DNA from: Achromobacter sp. AONIH1
GTDB taxonomy: Bacteria > Pseudomonadota > Gammaproteobacteria > Burkholderiales > Burkholderiaceae_B
Assembly: GCF_002902905.1 (NCBI RefSeq)
Contig: NZ_CP026124.1
Location: 3,472,001-3,536,000, forward strand
Length of the DNA stretch: 64,000 bases
Direction of reading: 5' to 3'
Shown here: positions 60,141 to 64,000 of the stretch, piece by piece
How positions within the stretch are numbered: the first letter of the stretch is position 1
Layout of the letters: each line of letters begins with the position of its first letter
Made by a program: the position numbers and the translations under genes
The notes under the pieces: generated by a model
Database searches by the model: none
Told to the model about the DNA's origin: nothing
The model's input: the letters and a program-made list of their open reading frames with translations, nothing else

Positions 60141-60880
60141 TAGAACTTGGTGTAAATATCGATCACGTGGCCACGCTGCGCCAGCAGCGTCACACGGTTT
60201 ATCCGGACCCGGTCGCCGCCGCCCTGCGGGCGGAGGACGCCGGGGCCGACCTGATCACGCTGCACCTGCGCGAGGACCGCCGCCACATCCAGGACAAGGA
60301 TGTCTACGCGCTGCGCCCGCTGCTGCGCACGCGCATGAACCTGGAGTGCGCGATCACGGCCGAAATGCTGGAGATCGCCTGTGCCGTCAAGCCCAGCGAC
60401 GTCTGCCTGGTGCCCGAAAAACGCACCGAGCTGACCACCGAGGGCGGCCTGGAAGTGGCCGGCGCGCTGGCCGCCGTGACCGACGCCGTCGGCCTGCTGG
60501 CCGAGTCCGGCATCCGGGTGTCGCTGTTCATCGATCCCGAGCCGGCGCAGATCGCGGCCGCCGCCCAGGCCGGCGCGCCCGTGGTCGAGCTGCACACCGG
60601 CGCCTATGCCGAAGCGCAGGACGAGGCCACGGCCCGGGCCGAGCTGACGCGCATCCGCGTGGCGGTGGCCGAGGGCCTGCGCCACGGACTGCGCGTGAAT
60701 GCGGGCCACGGCCTGCACTACGGCAATGTGGGTCCGGTGGCGGCGGTGGACGGGATCGCCGAATTGAACATCGGCCACGCCATCGTGGCGCAGGCGGTGT
60801 TCGACGGCTGGGAAAAGGCGGTGCGCGACATGAAGGCGCTGATGGTGCAGGCGCGCCTGGAAGCGCTGCGCGGCCGCTGA
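60137..60880 (+). CDS. pdxJ: pyridoxine 5'-phosphate synthase
   Basis: Last ring-closing step of DXP-dependent vitamin B6 synthesis. The 247-residue TIM barrel starts [20 protein letters not shown], the PdxJ hallmark, with the [20 protein letters not shown] catalytic/phosphate region near 38-57 and [18 protein letters not shown] near the C-terminal phosphate site. Its ATG overlaps the stop of the outer-membrane factor's restored frame by four bases. It continues into acpS and nagZ, a classic beta-proteobacterial order. Confidence 0.96.
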   Translation: MIELGVNIDHVATLRQQRHTVYPDPVAAALRAEDAGADLITLHLREDRRHIQDKDVYALRPLLRTRMNLECAITAEMLEIACAVKPSDVCLVPEKRTELTTEGGLEVAGALAAVTDAVGLLAESGIRVSLFIDPEPAQIAAAAQAGAPVVELHTGAYAEAQDEATARAELTRIRVAVAEGLRHGLRVNAGHGLHYGNVGPVAAVDGIAELNIGHAIVAQAVFDGWEKAVRDMKALMVQARLEALRGR

Positions 60881-60940
60881 TCCGTGGCCGCGAGGCCTGC
60901 ACGACGCCCCGTACCTGAACCCGCCGCCGCGCTCACGCCC

Positions 60941-61402
60941 ATGTCCGACGCCGCCTACGATCCTGCAGCCGCCACGCCGCCAGTTCCGTCCGCCCCGAAG
61001 GCGGGCGCCATCGCCGGCATCGGCATGGACCTGTTGCGCATCGACCGCATCGAGCGCGCGCTGGCGCGCCACGGCGACCGCTTCGCCGAGAAGATCCTGG
61101 GCGTGGAGGAACTGCGCAAGTTCCATGCGCGCCGCGCCCGCGACCCGGTGCGCGGCGTGCGCTTCCTGGCCACGCGCTTCGCCGCCAAGGAAGCCTTTTC
61201 CAAGGCCATCGGCCTGGGCATGCGCATGCCCATGACCTGGCGTCGGGTGCAGACCCTGAACGCGCCGGGCGGGCGGCCGGTGCTCGTCATCGCGCCGGAG
61301 CTGCAACAATGGTATGCGGCGCGCTTCGGCGCCGCGCATGTGTCGATTACCGACGAAACCGACATGGCCGCCGCCTACGTGGTGGTCGAAAGCAAGCCCT
61401 GA
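60941..61402 (+). CDS. acpS: holo-[acyl-carrier-protein] synthase
   Basis: Transfers 4'-phosphopantetheine from CoA to acyl carrier protein. The core begins [20 protein letters not shown], with the Mg-binding Asp in GMDLL, and the second motif is [13 protein letters not shown]. The N-terminal 20 residues (Ala/Pro-rich) are not conserved. ATG 60941 was chosen; a GTG at 60884 would lengthen the head by 19 residues. Length (153) is slightly above the usual 125-145. It follows pdxJ and precedes nagZ. Confidence 0.93.
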   Translation: MSDAAYDPAAATPPVPSAPKAGAIAGIGMDLLRIDRIERALARHGDRFAEKILGVEELRKFHARRARDPVRGVRFLATRFAAKEAFSKAIGLGMRMPMTWRRVQTLNAPGGRPVLVIAPELQQWYAARFGAAHVSITDETDMAAAYVVVESKP

Positions 61403-61454
61403 CCGCGGCGCCCGTATCCTCGGGCCCGCCTGATGCAACGAAAAGGACTGCCCG

Positions 61455-62516
61455 ATGACCAAGAAATCATCCAAGAAAGCGGTCCTGCCTCCCGGCCCCG
61501 TGATGGTCGATGTGGCGGGATTCACGCTCACCAAGGAAGAAAAGAAGCGCCTGCGCCACCCGCTGGTGGGCGGCGTGATCCTGTTCGCGCGCAATTTCGA
61601 GAGCCGCGCCCAGCTGACCCGCCTGACGCGCCAGATCCACAAGGCGCGCAAGGAGCCGCTGCTGATCCTGGTGGATCATGAGGGCGGCCGCGTGCAGCGC
61701 TTCCGCGAGGACGGCTTCACGCCGCTGCCGCCGATGCGCGCGCTGGGAGAGCTGTGGGACCGCGATCCGCTGAACGCCATGCGCCTGGCCACCGAGGCCG
61801 GCTACGTGCTAGCCGCCGAGCTGCGCGCCTGCGGCGTGGACATGAGCTTCACGCCGGTGCTGGACCTGGACTACGGCGTCAGCAAGGTGATCGGCAACCG
61901 CGCCTTCCACGCCGATCCGCGCGTGGTCGCCATGCTGTCGCGCGCGCTGATCCAGGGCCTGTCGCTGGCCGGCATGTCGGCCTGCGGCAAGCATTTCCCC
62001 GGCCACGGTTATGTGCAGGCCGATTCGCACCACGAGATCCCGGTCGACCCGCGCCCGCTGGCCGACATCCTGCGCGACGACGCCGCGCCCTATGCCTGGC
62101 TGGGCGACGCCGTGCTGCCCTCGGTCATGCCGGCGCACGTCATCTATCCCAAGGTCGACAAGCATCCCGCCGGCTTCTCCCGGCGCTGGGTGCAGGACAT
62201 CCTGCGCAAGCGCCTGGGCTACGACGGGGTGGTGTTCTCCGACGACCTGACCATGGAAGGCGCCTCGGTGGCCGGCGACATCCTGGACCGCGCCAACGCG
62301 GCGCTGGGCGCGGGCTGCGACATGGTGCTGGTGTGCAACCGGCCGGACCTGGCCGACGAGCTGCTGTCGCGGCTGTCGTTCAAGCACCCGCCCGAGTCGG
62401 TCGAGCGCATCCGCCGCCTGATGCCGCGCTTCGACGCGCCGGACTGGGACACCCTGCAGGCCGAAAGCCGTTACCAGAATGCCCGACGACTTCAATCTCA
62501 AATCGTTCCTGGCTGA
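61455..62516 (+). CDS. nagZ: beta-N-acetylhexosaminidase (peptidoglycan recycling)
   Basis: Cytoplasmic family 3 glycosidase that removes GlcNAc from anhydro-muropeptides; its product feeds AmpC induction in species that have AmpR. In the 353-residue protein the key stretches are [20 protein letters not shown], the catalytic loop [20 protein letters not shown] with the His-Asp acid/base pair, and the nucleophile in [13 protein letters not shown]. An N-terminal lysine-rich head precedes MVDVAGFTL. The 3' end overlaps uvrC by 38 bases. Confidence 0.95.
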   Translation: MTKKSSKKAVLPPGPVMVDVAGFTLTKEEKKRLRHPLVGGVILFARNFESRAQLTRLTRQIHKARKEPLLILVDHEGGRVQRFREDGFTPLPPMRALGELWDRDPLNAMRLATEAGYVLAAELRACGVDMSFTPVLDLDYGVSKVIGNRAFHADPRVVAMLSRALIQGLSLAGMSACGKHFPGHGYVQADSHHEIPVDPRPLADILRDDAAPYAWLGDAVLPSVMPAHVIYPKVDKHPAGFSRRWVQDILRKRLGYDGVVFSDDLTMEGASVAGDILDRANAALGAGCDMVLVCNRPDLADELLSRLSFKHPPESVERIRRLMPRFDAPDWDTLQAESRYQNARRLQSQIVPG

Positions 62517-64000
62517 CCTGCCGCATCTGCCGGGCGTGTACCGGCACCTGGATGCGGCCGGCGAGGTCATGTATGTCGGCAAGGCGCGCGACCTGAAGAA
62601 GCGCGTCTCGTCGTATTTCCAGAAGACCCTGTCCAGCCCGCGCATCGCCCAGATGGTGGCGAAGGTGGCGCGGCTGGAGGTCACGGTCACGCGCTCGGAG
62701 GCCGAGGCGCTGATCCTGGAAAACAACCTCATCAAGACCCTGAAGCCGCGCTACAACATCCTGTTCCGCGACGACAAGTCCTATCCGTACCTGCTCATCA
62801 CGGGCCATGAGTGGCCGCGCATCGCCTACTATCGCGGCGCCACCAACAAGCGCGGCCAGTTCTTCGGCCCGTTTCCCAACGCCTGGGCGGTGCGCGAAAC
62901 CATCCAGATCCTGCAGAAGGTCTTTCGCCTGCGCACCTGCGAGGACTCGGTCTTCGCCAACCGTTCGCGGCCCTGTCTGCTGCATCAGATCGGGCGCTGC
63001 TCGGCGCCCTGCGTGGGCGTGATCGGCGCCGAGGATTACGCGCGCGACGTGCAGCGAGCCGTGCGTTTCCTGAACGGCGAGGCCAAGGACGTCATGGGCG
63101 AGATCGAGTCGCGCATGCAGCAGGCGGCCAGCGAGCTGCGCTTCGAGGAGGCGGCGGCGCTGCGCGACCAGATGGGTTCGCTGGCGCGCGTGCTGCACCA
63201 GCAGACCATGGAAAGCACCAGCGGCGAGGACACGGACATCATCGCCGTGGCCATCGCCGGCGGCAAGGTCTGCGTCAACCTGGCCATGGTGCGCGGCGGC
63301 CGCCATCTGGGCGACAAACCGTTTTTCCCATCGCACGCCGAAGGCGAGGCCGCGCCGCAGGTGCTGGAGGCCTTCGTCGCCCAGCACTACGCCGACAACG
63401 CGCTGCCGCCGGTGCTGGTGTGCTCGCATGCCTTGCCCGATCCCGAGCTGGTGGACCTGCTGGCCGAGCAGGCCGGCGGCCGTCCCGCGCGCGTGCTGAC
63501 TCGGCCGCAGGGCGCGCGCCGCGCCTGGCTGGAGCAGGCCGGCAAGAACGCTGACATGGCGCTGGCGCGGGCGCTGACCGAATCCGGCGCGCGCGCCGCC
63601 CGCACCCTGGCCCTGGCCGAAGCGCTGGACCTGGACACCGACGAGGCCGCGCTGGACGCGCTGCGCATCGAGTGCTTCGACATCAGCCACACGGCCGGCG
63701 AAGCCACCCAGGCGTCCTGCGTGGTGTTCGAGCATCACGACGTGCAGCCCTCGCTCTACCGCCGCTATAACATCGCCGGCATCACGCCGGGCGACGACTA
63801 CGCCGCCATGCGCCAGGTGCTGTCGCGCCGCTTCGCCAAGGTGGCCGACGGCGAGGCGCAGATGCCGGGCCTGGTGCTGATCGACGGCGGCAAGGGTCAG
63901 GTGGAAGTCGCGCGGCAGGTGTTCGCCGAGCTGGGCCTGGACATCCAGACCCTGGTCGGCGTGGCCAAGGGGGAAGGGCGCAAGGTCGGCCTGGAAACCC
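62479..64000 (+). CDS. uvrC: excinuclease ABC subunit C, N-terminal part (runs off window)
   Basis: Nucleotide-excision repair nuclease that makes both incisions. The visible 507 residues include the GIY-YIG nuclease domain ([20 protein letters not shown], about residues 19-38), the cysteine region ([20 protein letters not shown] ... CSAPCVG), the UVR motif ([18 protein letters not shown]) and the start of the RNase H-like C-terminal nuclease ([34 protein letters not shown]). The HhH end lies beyond the window. ATG 62479 was chosen because [20 protein letters not shown] is the conserved start; it lies inside nagZ. Confidence 0.95.
   Translation, partial: MPDDFNLKSFLADLPHLPGVYRHLDAAGEVMYVGKARDLKKRVSSYFQKTLSSPRIAQMVAKVARLEVTVTRSEAEALILENNLIKTLKPRYNILFRDDKSYPYLLITGHEWPRIAYYRGATNKRGQFFGPFPNAWAVRETIQILQKVFRLRTCEDSVFANRSRPCLLHQIGRCSAPCVGVIGAEDYARDVQRAVRFLNGEAKDVMGEIESRMQQAASELRFEEAAALRDQMGSLARVLHQQTMESTSGEDTDIIAVAIAGGKVCVNLAMVRGGRHLGDKPFFPSHAEGEAAPQVLEAFVAQHYADNALPPVLVCSHALPDPELVDLLAEQAGGRPARVLTRPQGARRAWLEQAGKNADMALARALTESGARAARTLALAEALDLDTDEAALDALRIECFDISHTAGEATQASCVVFEHHDVQPSLYRRYNIAGITPGDDYAAMRQVLSRRFAKVADGEAQMPGLVLIDGGKGQVEVARQVFAELGLDIQTLVGVAKGEGRKVGLET

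Noticed and set aside
1..64000. Search by eye for tRNA, rRNA, CRISPR arrays, transposases, integrases and prophage genes.
   Set aside because: None was recognised; the window looks like core chromosome with modest accessory modules.

Overview
The window is GC-rich (about 67% by eye), densely coded chromosomal DNA from a beta-proteobacterium, most likely family Alcaligenaceae (Bordetella/Achromobacter type). The evidence is the gene order leuS-lptE-holA-proA and pdxJ-acpS-nagZ-uvrC, a BktB-like thiolase, a Bug-family solute receptor, a lysine/alanine-tailed HU protein and a GC-rich intergenic repeat of a kind I associate with that family. The genus assignment is inference. No rRNA, tRNA, CRISPR array, insertion sequence or prophage was seen.

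Layout, left to right. 1-5.0 kb: minus-strand housekeeping operon leuS>lptE>holA>proA (proA runs off the left edge). 5.1-7.0 kb: a MarR regulator with an MFS exporter. 7.1-12.5 kb: tailed HU protein, divergent D,D-carboxypeptidase, hemerythrin protein, probable phosphonopyruvate hydrolase, SulP anion transporter. 12.7-16.6 kb: a branched-chain-amino-acid-type ABC importer with a fused LivH-LivM permease and only one ATPase. 16.8-17.2 kb: rpmB-rpmG. 17.7-20.1 kb: Bcr/CflA-type MFS and a Phd-type antitoxin/zeta-type toxin pair. 20.6-24.0 kb: ProXWV osmoprotectant importer. 24.2-27.0 kb: a double-length tautomerase, BktB-like thiolase and a spermidine-synthase-like methyltransferase-fold protein. 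27.1-32.8 kb: a malonate cluster (GntR regulator, malonyl-CoA decarboxylase, enoyl-CoA hydratase homologue, malonyl-CoA synthetase, Bug receptor). 32.8-36.8 kb: iron-starvation module (Fur box, FecI sigma, FecR, TonB-dependent receptor). 36.8-41.2 kb: aldo-keto reductase and a TrpX-type ABC importer.

41.3-48.0 kb holds the most unusual block: two divergent units around one inverted-repeat promoter region. One side encodes a membrane-anchored aminopropyltransferase and a FAD amine-oxidase-like protein. The other encodes DUF350, SPFH, a DUF4178/zinc-ribbon protein, a tiny Gly/Ser-rich protein and S-adenosylmethionine decarboxylase. Together they look like a polyamine-making and polyamine-oxidising membrane system. 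Parts of such neighbourhoods have been noticed before; its role is open.

48.1-51.2 kb: molybdate uptake modABC with a ModE-type regulator and a recognisable operator. 51.3-53.8 kb: a DUF4136 lipoprotein, a patatin-like phospholipase and an orphan winged-helix protein. 54.1-60.1 kb: an AcrAB-type RND pump whose outer-membrane gene is frameshifted at a GC dinucleotide run, which suggests slippage, phase variation or sequence error. 60.1-64.0 kb: pdxJ, acpS, nagZ and the 5' part of uvrC. Most coding neighbours are tightly spaced or overlap by 1-4 bases, so translational coupling is common.
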